The notes below the pieces were generated by a model. That model made no database searches, was not told the DNA's origin, and worked only from the letters and a program-made list of their open reading frames with translations. Position numbers and translations under genes: made by a program. Below are positions 8,333-16,163 of a DNA stretch of 38,439 bases, in pieces. Source of the stretch: Mycobacterium sp. (GTDB lineage: Bacteria > Actinomycetota > Actinomycetes > Mycobacteriales > Mycobacteriaceae); contig NZ_JAFBAR010000048.1 in the NCBI RefSeq assembly GCF_019247635.1, positions 1 through 38,439 of the forward strand, given 5' to 3'. How positions within the stretch are numbered: the stretch's first letter is position 1; each line of letters starts with the position of its first letter.

Positions 8333-9180
8333 CGGTGCACCTCCAATGTGCAGCACTTCACCGAACCGCCGCCCTTGAGTAGTTCGGACAGATCGACACC
8401 GACCGGCTCGAAGCCGGCGTTGCTGAGTTGCGTGGCGAACACTGTTGCCGCGGATGGCATTACGACGTTTCTTCCATCGGAGACGACGTTGAGCCCCAGC
8501 ACGTAGGCGTCGGCGCTGCTCACCACGATCGCGTCGGGAAACAGTCGACGCAGCTGCTTTTGTGTACCTACGCTGAAGGCCGGCGGGTAGTACGCGATCG
8601 TGTGGTCATCGAGAACGGCCAGCGCGGTGTCGAGGTGGTAGAAGCGGGGGTCGATCAGTTCGAGGGAGATCACGGGCTTACCGAGTACCGCGGCGATTTC
8701 GGCGTGCGCGCGTCGGTCGGTGCGAAATCCGTAGCCCGCCAACACCGTGTCGCCGAGCAGCAGGAGGTCGCCCTGTCCCTCGTTGACATGACGGGTAAAT
8801 ACGGGCCGGTAGCCGTTGTCGGACATCCAGTCCGCGTAGGCCTTGGACTCGGCTGCGCGCTCAGCGAATCGGAATCTGGCGACGATCGCAATGTCGCCGG
8901 CGATAAATCCGCCGTTGGCGGCGTAAACCATGTCCGGCAGCCCGGGCACGGGCTCGATCAGGTCCACGGCGTGGCCCAGCCGGAGGTAGGTCTGGCGCAA
9001 GTCATCCCATTGCGCTTGTGCGACATGGACATCGACGGGTGAGCCGATGTCCATCCATGGATTGATCGCGTATTCGACGGCGAAGAAGGTCGGCGCGGTC
9101 ATTGCGTAGCGGCACAGACGCGGTGTGCGGGGCTCGTGTTTTGCCGTAGGAGCGTGGGCGGCAACAAAGAAATCCGTCAT
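8329..9180 (-). CDS. Amidinotransferase/DDAH-family guanidine hydrolase (Rv2323c-like)
   Basis: A 283-residue protein of the pentein (amidinotransferase, PF02274) fold. The catalytic set is visible: E134 in EGQGDLLLLG, H182 in FYHLDTAL and a nucleophilic cysteine at C276 in GGSVKCCTLEV. Family members cut guanidino groups (dimethylarginine dimethylaminohydrolase, arginine deiminase or arginine dihydrolase). Being first in an operon with ornithine aminotransferase and a basic amino-acid permease suggests arginine or a modified arginine is converted toward citrulline or ornithine; the exact reaction cannot be read from sequence. The start is ATG at 9180. On the minus strand a TACCGT -10 (9193-9188) ends seven bases before it and there is no Shine-Dalgarno, so a leaderless transcript is likely. 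A TTG at 9216 is less plausible because it lies inside the operator palindrome. Confidence 0.85.
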   Translation of the reverse strand: MTDFFVAAHAPTAKHEPRTPRLCRYAMTAPTFFAVEYAINPWMDIGSPVDVHVAQAQWDDLRQTYLRLGHAVDLIEPVPGLPDMVYAANGGFIAGDIAIVARFRFAERAAESKAYADWMSDNGYRPVFTRHVNEGQGDLLLLGDTVLAGYGFRTDRRAHAEIAAVLGKPVISLELIDPRFYHLDTALAVLDDHTIAYYPPAFSVGTQKQLRRLFPDAIVVSSADAYVLGLNVVSDGRNVVMPSAATVFATQLSNAGFEPVGVDLSELLKGGGSVKCCTLEVHR

Positions 9181-9208
9181 GAAATCAACGGTATTTGGAG
9201 GCCTTGAC

Positions 9209-9227
9209 ACAATCAAATGCTGATTGT
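9209..9227. promoter_or_regulatory. Palindromic operator between the rocD operon and asnC
   Basis: ACAATCA (9209-9215) and TGATTGT (9221-9227) are perfect 7-base inverted arms with a 5-base centre. The 19-bp size and A/T-rich centre suit an Lrp/AsnC-family dimer site. If the rocD operon transcript starts at 9180, the palindrome covers about -29 to -47, an activator-like position. It is also about 40 bp upstream of the presumed asnC transcript start, so it could serve both directions. Confidence 0.72.
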
Positions 9228-9254
9228 TGCGTGTCTGATGTCACTTTATTGCGT

Positions 9255-9260
9255 TACACT
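9255..9260 (+). promoter_or_regulatory. Probable -10 hexamer of asnC
   Basis: TACACT fits the TANNNT mycobacterial -10 pattern, 34 bases upstream of the asnC ATG. That leaves a short leader carrying GAGAGGGG at 9283-9290 as ribosome-binding site. Confidence 0.45.
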
Positions 9261-9294
9261 CCCGTTTACCGCGTTTTATTGTGAGAGGGGCCGC

Positions 9295-9741
9295 ATGGAC
9301 CGCCTGGACGACACCGACGAGCGCATCCTCCTGGAGCTGGCCGAACATGCGCGGGCGACCTTCGCTGACATCGGGCAGCAGGTGAATTTGTCCGCGCCGG
9401 CGGTGAAACGGCGCGTCGACCGGATGCTCGACAATGGCGTGATCAAAGGCTTCACCACCGTCGTCGACCGCACTGCGCTGGGCTGGAACACCGAGGCCTT
9501 CGTGCAGGTGTTCTGCCACGGCAGGATCGCGCCGGATCAACTGCGCGCGGCCTGGGTGGACATCCCCGAAGTCGTCAGCGCGGCGACGGTGACCGGCACG
9601 TCCGACGCGATCCTGCACGTCCTCGCCCGAAACATGCAGCACCTGGAGGCGGCTTTGGAACGCATCCGGGCCAGCGCCGACATCGAGCGCAGCGAAAGCA
9701 TTGTCGTGTTGTCAAACCTCATTGACCGGATGCGGGCCTGA
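9295..9741 (+). CDS. asnC: Lrp/AsnC-family transcriptional regulator (Rv2324-like)
   Basis: A 148-residue Lrp/AsnC protein. The N-terminal helix-turn-helix is LDDTDERILLELAEHARATFADIGQQVNLSAPAVKRRVDRM, split here only by family boundaries. It is followed by the RAM ligand-binding domain (VVSAATVTGTSDAILHVLARNMQHLEAALERI). The start is ATG at 9295 with GAGAGGGG five bases upstream; the frame is open 26 codons further but without a ribosome-binding site. Such proteins sense an amino acid and form octamers on palindromic sites. Divergent placement next to the arginine/ornithine operon, with a palindrome in between, points to local control of that operon and of itself. Confidence 0.92.
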   Translation: MDRLDDTDERILLELAEHARATFADIGQQVNLSAPAVKRRVDRMLDNGVIKGFTTVVDRTALGWNTEAFVQVFCHGRIAPDQLRAAWVDIPEVVSAATVTGTSDAILHVLARNMQHLEAALERIRASADIERSESIVVLSNLIDRMRA

Positions 9742-9774
9742 TTGTCCGGCTGGGCGGCTGGTTCGCTGAGCCTG

Positions 9775-9814
9775 ATCGGCTCGTGTGGGCTCGCATCGGC
9801 TCGTGGCGGCTCGC
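9775..9814 (+). repeat. 20-bp tandem repeat after asnC
   Basis: Two 20-base units, ATCGGCTCGTGTGGGCTCGC (9775-9794) and ATCGGCTCGTGGCGGCTCGC (9795-9814), differ at two positions. A third, partial unit continues to about 9830. It lies in the 195-bp gap between asnC and the next gene and could vary in copy number between strains. Confidence 0.7.
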
Positions 9815-9936
9815 GTGGGCTCGCATTGGCCCGTATCACCGGGTCACACCCGCCACACGCGGCTCCGGCGGCGCCCTTTTTGCCCGCCTTCAAGCGACAA
9901 CGAGGCGATGTCACACCTGTATGCAACGGTTCAGCC

Positions 9937-10281
9937 ATGAATGAATCCGGACAACTCAAAGGGACCGAGCTTCGATACGTGCTCACACTGCACCTGGCCC
10001 AGCATGGACGAGCGACCGTCGCCGAGCTGATCGATGTGCTTGCTTGGCACGGCTTTTCCGTCCGCGGCAGAGCTTCCAAAGCCATATCAGATGCGCTGCG
10101 CTGGGAAATCGGTCGCGGCAGGGTGTATCGGCTCAGGCGCGGTCTGTATGGACCAGGCTGCATCCCCCGCGGGACCGAATACCGCATTCTCAACCGCGTG
10201 CTGGCTCTGCGCGAGGAGGCCCGGTGTCGCTACAAGGCGGGCAAAGATCGTGCCTCCAGACCCAGTGGCGCCTGTGACTGA
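9937..10281 (+). CDS. Small winged-helix-like hypothetical protein
   Basis: A 114-residue protein with no enzyme motif. Residues 10-75 look like a DNA-binding winged helix: TELRYVLTLHLAQHGRATVAELIDVL (two helices), a helix containing SKAISDALRWEI and a basic wing RGRVYRLRRGLYGPG. The ATG at 9937 is chosen because the protein-like region begins there; the upstream extension to 9742 is encoded by repeat DNA. No clear Shine-Dalgarno precedes it. The C-terminal codons CRYKAGK lie within a 23-bp direct repeat whose second copy is just past the stop in another frame, so the tail may have been altered by a duplication. I cannot name a regulon. Confidence 0.6.
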   Translation: MNESGQLKGTELRYVLTLHLAQHGRATVAELIDVLAWHGFSVRGRASKAISDALRWEIGRGRVYRLRRGLYGPGCIPRGTEYRILNRVLALREEARCRYKAGKDRASRPSGACD

Positions 10282-10332
10282 GTGACTCACCGCTGGGTCG
10301 CTTCGGACCTGTCGCTACAAGGCGGGCAAAGA
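10225..10332 (+). repeat. 23-bp direct repeat spanning the 3' end of the winged-helix gene
   Basis: TGTCGCTACAAGGCGGGCAA plus AGA occurs at 10225-10247 and again at 10310-10332, a period of 85 bp. Because 85 is not a multiple of three, whichever event made the repeat changed the frame at the gene's end. Confidence 0.85.
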
Positions 10333-10369
10333 CGATGGTGCGGGGACCGGTGACGAACGGGCTGCGGTG

Positions 10370-12145
10370 TTAAGCCCTGCGCAGCCACGACGACGACCCG
10401 CTCGCCGCCCGTCGAGACGCATACGGCCACGGCTGATTTCGCTCGGGCACGGAAGCAAACCGGGCCTCCTTCAGCTTCATCCGCAACTGCTGGCGCAGCT
10501 CAACCAACTCGGGATCCGCCCACCGGTTGACGGCCTCGACGGGGTCGGCGGTCAGGTCATACAACTCCCATTGGTCGTCGAGCGGCGACGTCCGGAAACG
10601 CTCCCCGCCCAGCCCGTTGGACGCCAGGTGACGCACCCCGGGTTCGGTCCAGGTGCCCGGGTCATCGAATGTGCGCACCAGCTTCCATAGGTGCCCATCG
10701 TCCAAGCGTGCCACCAGCCCCTCGAAGTTGGAGCCCACGTGGGCGGGCACCCGAATACGCAGCGGCGCTGGCGGATTCACCGCCCTGCGGAGCCGGCGCG
10801 CCAGAAACGAAGCGCCGGAGTCCCCTTCGAGGATGTTGTCGCGGGTCAGGATGTAGACACTTCGGTCGTCGTCGGCCGGCGCCCCGTCCACGACGGGCAT
10901 CAGGTCCCGGCCCGGCAGTTCGTGCACCTCCGAGAACGTCTCGGCCAGCACACCGGCCACCGCCGAGACATCCACTCCGGCAGCCGAAAGCAACGTGGGT
11001 ACGAGGTCGACGTGCGAGGTCGGCGCGGTCACGACGCGCGACGAAGTGGCCGCGGCACCGATGCGGGCGACGACGAACGGGACGCGGGTGGCCTCGTCGT
11101 ACAGGTTGAACCATTTCTGGTGCAGGCCGCCGTGTGCGCCGAGCAGCTCGCCATGATCGGCTGTGCGCACCAAAACGGCGTTGTCCGAACCACCTTCGGT
11201 GACGGCGCGCCGGACGCGGTCGATCGGACCGTCGACCTCGGCGTGCAGCCGGTAGTACAGGTCGCGGTAGCGTTGGGCACCGCGGTCGTAGGCCCGGCTG
11301 ATGGCGGGCGCCGGGCCGTAGCCGGAGTAGTAGGCCTCCCGGAACGCGATTTGCGCAGCCGGCTTACCAGACAGGTCCTCATCCGCGGTGGGCGCCGGCG
11401 GCACCGACGGCGGATCCAGCGCCCCCGGCCGCACCGGGCTGCGCCGCAACCACGCCGGAAACAGCACGATGTCATGGGGATTCACGAAGCTGGCGACCAA
11501 CAGAAAGGGCCGCAGGGCCGCGGCGTCACCCGCGCGGCGTCGCGCGTAGCGGTCCTGCAACCAGGCCACGACCCGGTCGGCGGTCAGCGGGTCGCGGCGG
11601 ATTCCGGCGTTGGCCAGCAGTGCCCCGTGCGGTTCGGGACCGACCCACCCCGAAAAGCCAAATGGCGCAAGCGGATCGGCATCGAGGTAGCGCTGCACGG
11701 CAGCGGCGGAAACGACGCCGTCGTCGTCGTTGGTGGCCAACGATCCACCCGTCGAGGGGTCGATGAGATCCGCGTGCGAGATGTGCCACTTGCCGTCGTA
11801 GTGGGTGTCGTATCCGGCCGCGCGGAACCAGTTGCCGAGCGTGGGCACTTCCCCCTGGCGCAGCCAGCGCATGCGCGAGTCGTCGGCGGTCTTGCCCATG
11901 CCGTCGGTCTGGGTGACGCCGTGCAGGTCGGGATACTGCCCGGTGAAAATCGTTGGGCGGCTTGGCGCGCAGGCCAGCGAGCCGGTGTAATGCCGCTGGA
12001 AGCTGACCCCGTGCTCGTCGAACCACTTGCGGCCGGCCAAAACCCGTTCACGCCACGCCAGCACGTCACCAGACTCGTAGGGAGGAACCGCGCGCTCCTC
12101 GTCGGTCATGACGATGATGATGTCGGGGCGATCAGACACGGGCAT
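10370..12145 (-). CDS. Type-I sulfatase family hydrolase
   Basis: A 591-residue alkaline-phosphatase-fold sulfatase. The formylglycine signature C-x-P-S-R is at residues 59-63 (SLACAPSRPTIFTGQ), so C59 should be oxidised to formylglycine. Metal-binding acidic residues are in the N-terminal IIIVMTDEER and in TADHGELLGAHGG. No signal peptide is evident, so it is probably cytosolic. Substrates of the family are sulfate esters, and some members hydrolyse phosphonates or phosphodiesters. Its start lies 14 bp inside the end of the SRPBCC gene, and it is the last gene of a compact operon beginning with an ECF transporter. No sulfatase sits at this place in M. tuberculosis H37Rv as I recall it. Confidence 0.9.
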   Translation of the reverse strand: MPVSDRPDIIIVMTDEERAVPPYESGDVLAWRERVLAGRKWFDEHGVSFQRHYTGSLACAPSRPTIFTGQYPDLHGVTQTDGMGKTADDSRMRWLRQGEVPTLGNWFRAAGYDTHYDGKWHISHADLIDPSTGGSLATNDDDGVVSAAAVQRYLDADPLAPFGFSGWVGPEPHGALLANAGIRRDPLTADRVVAWLQDRYARRRAGDAAALRPFLLVASFVNPHDIVLFPAWLRRSPVRPGALDPPSVPPAPTADEDLSGKPAAQIAFREAYYSGYGPAPAISRAYDRGAQRYRDLYYRLHAEVDGPIDRVRRAVTEGGSDNAVLVRTADHGELLGAHGGLHQKWFNLYDEATRVPFVVARIGAAATSSRVVTAPTSHVDLVPTLLSAAGVDVSAVAGVLAETFSEVHELPGRDLMPVVDGAPADDDRSVYILTRDNILEGDSGASFLARRLRRAVNPPAPLRIRVPAHVGSNFEGLVARLDDGHLWKLVRTFDDPGTWTEPGVRHLASNGLGGERFRTSPLDDQWELYDLTADPVEAVNRWADPELVELRQQLRMKLKEARFASVPERNQPWPYASRRAASGSSSWLRRA

Positions 12146-12569
12146 TCTCCAATCGGTTCGCGAGCCCGGCGAGCAGCGCGTCGGACTGGCGGGCGAGTAA
12201 GCGACATACCACCCGCTCGGCCAGCCGTTGCCAAGGGCGAGAGCCGATTTCGACGGCGCTGGTGAGCGTCACGGCACCAGCTCGCACAGTCCAGCGGTTG
12301 GTCACCCTACGCAGCCGGCCGGGCAGGCCATCGATGTCATAGGCGAGCGTATTGGGCGGGTCGAACTCGATGATGCGCTCGACGAAGGCATCACGCCCCA
12401 ATTGCACACGGCGAGCGGTGCCGACATGGTCGCCGTCAACTCCCGAATACAGGATGCACGAGTGGTCGACGTTGTCCGCCCAGGAACTGATGGAGCCGAA
12501 GTCCGCGAGCACGTCCCAGATTTCCTGCTGGTCAGCCGCGATGGTTCGGCTGCGCGCAACGTCGCTCAT
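12132..12569 (-). CDS. SRPBCC (START-like/polyketide cyclase) domain protein
   Basis: A 145-residue single-domain protein beginning MSDVARSRTIAADQQEIWDVLADFGSI, the typical first strand and helix of the SRPBCC/polyketide-cyclase-2 fold. This is followed by ERIIEFDPPNTLAYDIDGLP and a long C-terminal helix. The fold makes a hydrophobic pocket for small ligands or lipids; no catalytic residue can be assigned. Its ATG follows the ecfT stop directly (TAG then ATG, 12572-12567), and its end overlaps the sulfatase by 14 bp. It is therefore co-translated with both and may bind the transported or desulfated compound. Confidence 0.82.
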   Translation of the reverse strand: MSDVARSRTIAADQQEIWDVLADFGSISSWADNVDHSCILYSGVDGDHVGTARRVQLGRDAFVERIIEFDPPNTLAYDIDGLPGRLRRVTNRWTVRAGAVTLTSAVEIGSRPWQRLAERVVCRLLARQSDALLAGLANRLENARV

Positions 12570-13421
12570 CTAAGTCGCGGTGTGCAGAATGGTCTCGAGC
12601 ACCACGCCGCCGCTGCAGGCCGCAACCGTGATCGCCAGCGTCACCCAGTCCGCCAGCTTCGGCCGCGCCGGGTGGGCCGACAGCTGACCGGTGCCGCCGC
12701 GGGCCGTGATCGCGTCGCCCATCTCGTCGGCGCGCCGCAGCGTGACGGTGATGGCCGCCGAGAGCAGGTCGATCAATTCCACGGCGTGCCGCCGGCGGCG
12801 CTCCTTGCGGGTGCGAAGTACCCGCTTGGGCCGCAGCCGACGGGCTGCGTAGAGCACCTGAAATTCGTCGATCAGCATCGGGAAGGCACGCAAAGCCAAC
12901 GCCAGGGCCACCGCCCATTCGTCGACAGGGATGCGCAACCACCGGAAGGGCCGACCCAAAGTCGCCATGGCGGGCCCGATTTCGGCGACGTTGGTGGTCC
13001 AGGAGACCATGCCCCCCAGCCCGAGCAGCACGATCGACAGCGCGGTGATCCGCAGGAAGTTCAGGAATCCACCGAGCCCGAGTTGGGTCCCGCCCAGGGT
13101 GACCAGCGGGCTGCCGCCCGCCAACGCGGCGGTGAAGCCGCCGATGCCGATCACGATCCACAACCAGCGCGGCATCGATGGCAGCGCGCCGCGCGGGATG
13201 TGGGCAATCCTTGCCGCCGCGGCCACCAAGGCGCCCACGATGCCGATCGTGATCCACCCCGGGTAGAACGTCAATAACACCGAAATGCCGAAGACGACAA
13301 GCAGTTTGGTGCCCGCCCACAGATTGTGGATGACGGAGCTTCCGGGTACCGGGATGAGCAGCACCACGGGACGGGCCTGGCGCCGCTTGGTGTCCTCGGA
13401 AGAGGCTGACATCGACGTCAC
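12570..13421 (-). CDS. ECF transporter transmembrane (EcfT/CbiQ) protein (Rv2325c-like)
   Basis: A 283-residue membrane protein with about six hydrophobic segments and the cytoplasmic coupling region of EcfT/CbiQ proteins ([32 protein letters not shown]...ITARGGTG). EcfT proteins contain paired A-R-G or A-R-R motifs that contact the ATPases; AARR and ARGG are visible. The start is GTG at 13421, overlapping the stop of the upstream ATPase gene as GTGA (13418-13421). An ATG three codons later is possible. The long open frame upstream of 13421 is only a shadow of the ATPase gene. Its partners are the fused S and ATPase subunits encoded immediately upstream. Confidence 0.88.
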   Translation of the reverse strand: MTSMSASSEDTKRRQARPVVLLIPVPGSSVIHNLWAGTKLLVVFGISVLLTFYPGWITIGIVGALVAAAARIAHIPRGALPSMPRWLWIVIGIGGFTAALAGGSPLVTLGGTQLGLGGFLNFLRITALSIVLLGLGGMVSWTTNVAEIGPAMATLGRPFRWLRIPVDEWAVALALALRAFPMLIDEFQVLYAARRLRPKRVLRTRKERRRRHAVELIDLLSAAITVTLRRADEMGDAITARGGTGQLSAHPARPKLADWVTLAITVAACSGGVVLETILHTAT

Positions 13422-15457
13422 GGCACCCCCTCCGCCGCGGCCGACACCGATTCCAGAACTCCGTTGCGCAGGTGCAGGGTCCGCGGGCACAGGTCGTCCA
13501 GCCCGACGAAGTCGTGCGAAATGACCACCACCGTCAGGCCCCGCTCGCGGCGCAGATCCTCCAGCAGCCGCAGCAGGCCGCGCTGGCTGGCGGCATCCAG
13601 CCCGGCCAGCGGCTCGTCGAGGATCAGCGCCTTGGGCGAACACGCCAGCAACCCGGCCAGCACCACGCGGCGCATCTGCCCGCCGCTGAGTTGGTCGATG
13701 CGCCGTTTGGCCAGCGTGGGGTCCAAGCCGACGACGCTCAGCGCCCGGGCCACGCGCTCTTCATCACGCGGTGAAAAGCCTGCGGCAGAAGCGACTTCGA
13801 GGTCCACGCGGCTGCGCATCAACTGCAGCCGGGCGGCCTGGAACGACAAGGCCACCGCGCCGACCTGCTCGTGAGTCGGTCGGCCGTCGACCAGGCAGGC
13901 GCCGGTGGTCGGTACCGTCAGGCCGGCCATGATCCACGCCAGCGTCGACTTCCCCGAACCGTTGCCGCCGTGGATAAGTACGCCCTCGCCCTGCTCCACC
14001 GCGAAGCTGACGTCGCGCAGCGCGGTCTTGGCCCACGGGGTGCCGCTGCCATATTCGTGCGCGACGTCGATGAGTTCGAGCGCGGGCGCCTCGGACCGGT
14101 GATCCGGCGCGACGCTCGGCATCGGCGCGTGCCCGACGTCGACCATGTCGGTGTTGTCCGGCGAATCGCTCAGGTTGAGCGTGCGGTCCGCACACGCGGC
14201 CTCGTTGTTGTAGTGGGTGATGTGCACCAACGCGGTCCGGTGCCGCTTGGTCAGACCCGACAGCACACTCAGCAACGCGTCGCGGCCCTGCTGGTCCACC
14301 ATGCTGGTGACCTCGTCGGCGATGAGCATCGCCGGCTCCCTGGCCAACGCGGCGGCCAGCGCGAGGCGCTGCAGTTCACCCCCGGACAGACTTCCGGTGT
14401 CGCGTTCGGCGAGGTCCTCGAGGCCGACCTCGCCCAGCAGCCGGTCGATGTCGACGCGCGTCCCGGGCGGCAACCCCCACACCACGTCGTCGGCCACCCG
14501 GGTGCCCAGCACCTGGCTTTCGGGGTGTTGCAGAACAACGGCCGTCCCACCCAGCTTGCCCAGGCCCACCCCGCCGGGGCGGCGCACGGTGCCCGATGTC
14601 GGTTCCCGGCCGGCCAGGAGCAGCATCAGCGTGGTCTTGCCGGAGCCGTTGGCCCCGGTGATGGCGATGTGTTCGCCCTCGCGGACGTCGAGGCTGACCT
14701 CGCGCAGTGCGTCCTGGCCAGCGCCCGGATACCGGAAGCGCACCCTGTCCAGACTCACGGGCACCGGCCCCACCGAGGCGGCTTCCTCGCATAGGGGGTC
14801 GAGCTTGTGCACATCAGGAACGCCGCGCATGCGGTCCAGCACCCGGGACAGCGCCCACCAACCGATCAGCGAGACGATCACGATCGAGATGACGGAGTGC
14901 ACGAGCAACAGCGCGGGCCAGTAGTGCAGTCCCAGCGTGAAAAAGTGTTTCAGCCCCGCGGCGGCGCCCTCCATGTGCGCGCGGTTCAGGGCGTTCGCCA
15001 GACCGTCGACGTCGGCGGTCATGACGGCAAAAATCAGGTGCCGCAACCGGGACATCACCGCCAGCGAGGCGACCGACAGCGCGCCGAAGAACAGGCCGGC
15101 GATCAGGGCCGAGACGATCACCGTCGGCTTCCCGCGGCCCTTGCGTTTGACGATGCCGGTCAGGCCGCCGATGTAGGCGCTGTTGACGACGGCCATGAAG
15201 CCGCCCAGGCCGGCGATCAGGAAGGCGATCATCCCGGCGGCGACGGTCGCGGCGACCAGCACCCGCAACCGATACCGGTAGGCCAGCAGCCCCATGGGCA
15301 CGCTGCCCAGCAGCGCCAGGCCGGCCGCGAACGGGACGACGACGGAGATGATCGCGGTGACCGCGCACAATGCCGCCATGACCGACGCCTGAGCCAGTTC
15401 ACCCGGTTGCAGCGGCCCACCCCGATGGCGCGAAGGGCGAGGGACGCGCGTGATCAT
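13418..15457 (-). CDS. ECF transporter fusion: S-like membrane domain plus two ABC ATPases (Rv2326c-like)
   Basis: A 679-residue fusion. Residues 25-210 contain about six hydrophobic helices and resemble an ECF substrate-binding S component. Residues 233-430 are ATPase 1 (Walker [10 protein letters not shown] 268-276, signature LSGGE 357-361, Walker B MLIADE 377-382). Residues 458-675 are ATPase 2 (GGNGSGKST 497-505, LSGGQ 590-594, LILDE 611-615). All three non-T roles of an ECF vitamin/micronutrient importer are thus in one chain. ATPase 1 has [10 protein letters not shown] where most have DEP, a mild deviation. It is the first gene of a four-gene operon and is divergent from the MarR gene. 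The substrate is unknown. Confidence 0.9.
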   Translation of the reverse strand: MITRVPRPSRHRGGPLQPGELAQASVMAALCAVTAIISVVVPFAAGLALLGSVPMGLLAYRYRLRVLVAATVAAGMIAFLIAGLGGFMAVVNSAYIGGLTGIVKRKGRGKPTVIVSALIAGLFFGALSVASLAVMSRLRHLIFAVMTADVDGLANALNRAHMEGAAAGLKHFFTLGLHYWPALLLVHSVISIVIVSLIGWWALSRVLDRMRGVPDVHKLDPLCEEAASVGPVPVSLDRVRFRYPGAGQDALREVSLDVREGEHIAITGANGSGKTTLMLLLAGREPTSGTVRRPGGVGLGKLGGTAVVLQHPESQVLGTRVADDVVWGLPPGTRVDIDRLLGEVGLEDLAERDTGSLSGGELQRLALAAALAREPAMLIADEVTSMVDQQGRDALLSVLSGLTKRHRTALVHITHYNNEAACADRTLNLSDSPDNTDMVDVGHAPMPSVAPDHRSEAPALELIDVAHEYGSGTPWAKTALRDVSFAVEQGEGVLIHGGNGSGKSTLAWIMAGLTVPTTGACLVDGRPTHEQVGAVALSFQAARLQLMRSRVDLEVASAAGFSPRDEERVARALSVVGLDPTLAKRRIDQLSGGQMRRVVLAGLLACSPKALILDEPLAGLDAASQRGLLRLLEDLRRERGLTVVVISHDFVGLDDLCPRTLHLRNGVLESVSAAAEGVP

Positions 15458-15559
15458 TTCACCGATTCTGCCAGGCTCGGATGGCTTGTCCCGGTTAGCA
15501 CACCCGCGCCGTCCAGGTTTTACCGCGCGCCGGGTCGCTGATTGTCAACGATTGGTTCC

Positions 15560-15576
15560 GCATAGCAAACCTATGC
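15560..15576. promoter_or_regulatory. Probable MarR operator
   Basis: GCATAG (15560-15565) and CTATGC (15571-15576) are perfect inverted arms around CAAAC, 13 bp upstream of the marR ATG, in the 131-bp gap divergent from the ECF operon. Size and position suit a MarR dimer site acting at least on its own gene. Confidence 0.7.
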
Positions 15577-15588
15577 AACGATGTATTC

Positions 15589-16086
15589 ATGACTTCATCT
15601 GCCGGCGCCGACCACACCGACGTGGTCGAGCCCGCAAACTCCGATCCGCATGGCCTGGGCGCGGATCTGCTCGCGGTGGTCGCGCGGCTGAACCGGTTTG
15701 CCACCCAACGCATCCAGATGCCGCTGCCCGCTGCGCAGGCCAGGCTGCTGGCAACGATCGACGTCCACGGCGAAGCGCGGATCGGCGACTTGGCCGCCGT
15801 GGACCACTGTTCGCAACCGACGATGACCACACAGGTCCGGCGACTCGAGGACGCGGGGCTGGTAACCCGGACCGTCGATCCTGGCGACGCCCGCGCCGTC
15901 CGCATCCGCATCACCCCGCAAGGACTGCGCACCTTGAACGCCGTCCGGGCCGATCGTGCCGCCGCGATCGAACCGCAACTCGCCGAGCTGGAGCCGGCCG
16001 ACCGCCGGGTGCTGGCCGAGGCGGTCGGGGTTTTGCGCCGGTTGCTCGACAATGCGCCGGGCACGCCGCGTCGCAACACGCTGTGA
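15589..16086 (+). CDS. MarR-family transcriptional regulator (Rv2327-like)
   Basis: A 165-residue winged-helix regulator. The core runs from about residue 45: LPAAQARLLATIDVHGEARIGDLAAVDHCSQPTMTTQVRRLEDAGLVTRTVDPGDARAVRIRITPQG, shown here only as landmarks. This is the recognition helix followed by the D-x-R wing (DPGDARAVRI). Dimerisation helices flank the core. The ATG at 15589 has no Shine-Dalgarno upstream and may be read from a very short leader. It is divergent from the ECF/SRPBCC/sulfatase operon, with a palindrome in the gap, and 77 bp upstream of the FHA-ABC gene on the same strand. It could control either or both. The effector is unknown. Confidence 0.88.
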   Translation: MTSSAGADHTDVVEPANSDPHGLGADLLAVVARLNRFATQRIQMPLPAAQARLLATIDVHGEARIGDLAAVDHCSQPTMTTQVRRLEDAGLVTRTVDPGDARAVRIRITPQGLRTLNAVRADRAAAIEPQLAELEPADRRVLAEAVGVLRRLLDNAPGTPRRNTL

Positions 16087-16163
16087 GCACCGCAAATCCC
16101 TAGTGGACAGCAAGCGGGTAGAACTGGTCTGAAGAAGGATCTGAAGCAGGAAGGGTGGCGGCC

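Noticed and set aside
10691..12265. A 524-codon plus-strand ORF opposite the sulfatase
   Set aside because: It is a high-GC shadow frame: rich in Arg, Gly, His and Val, with no family motif, and it lies over a sulfatase with a clear active-site signature.
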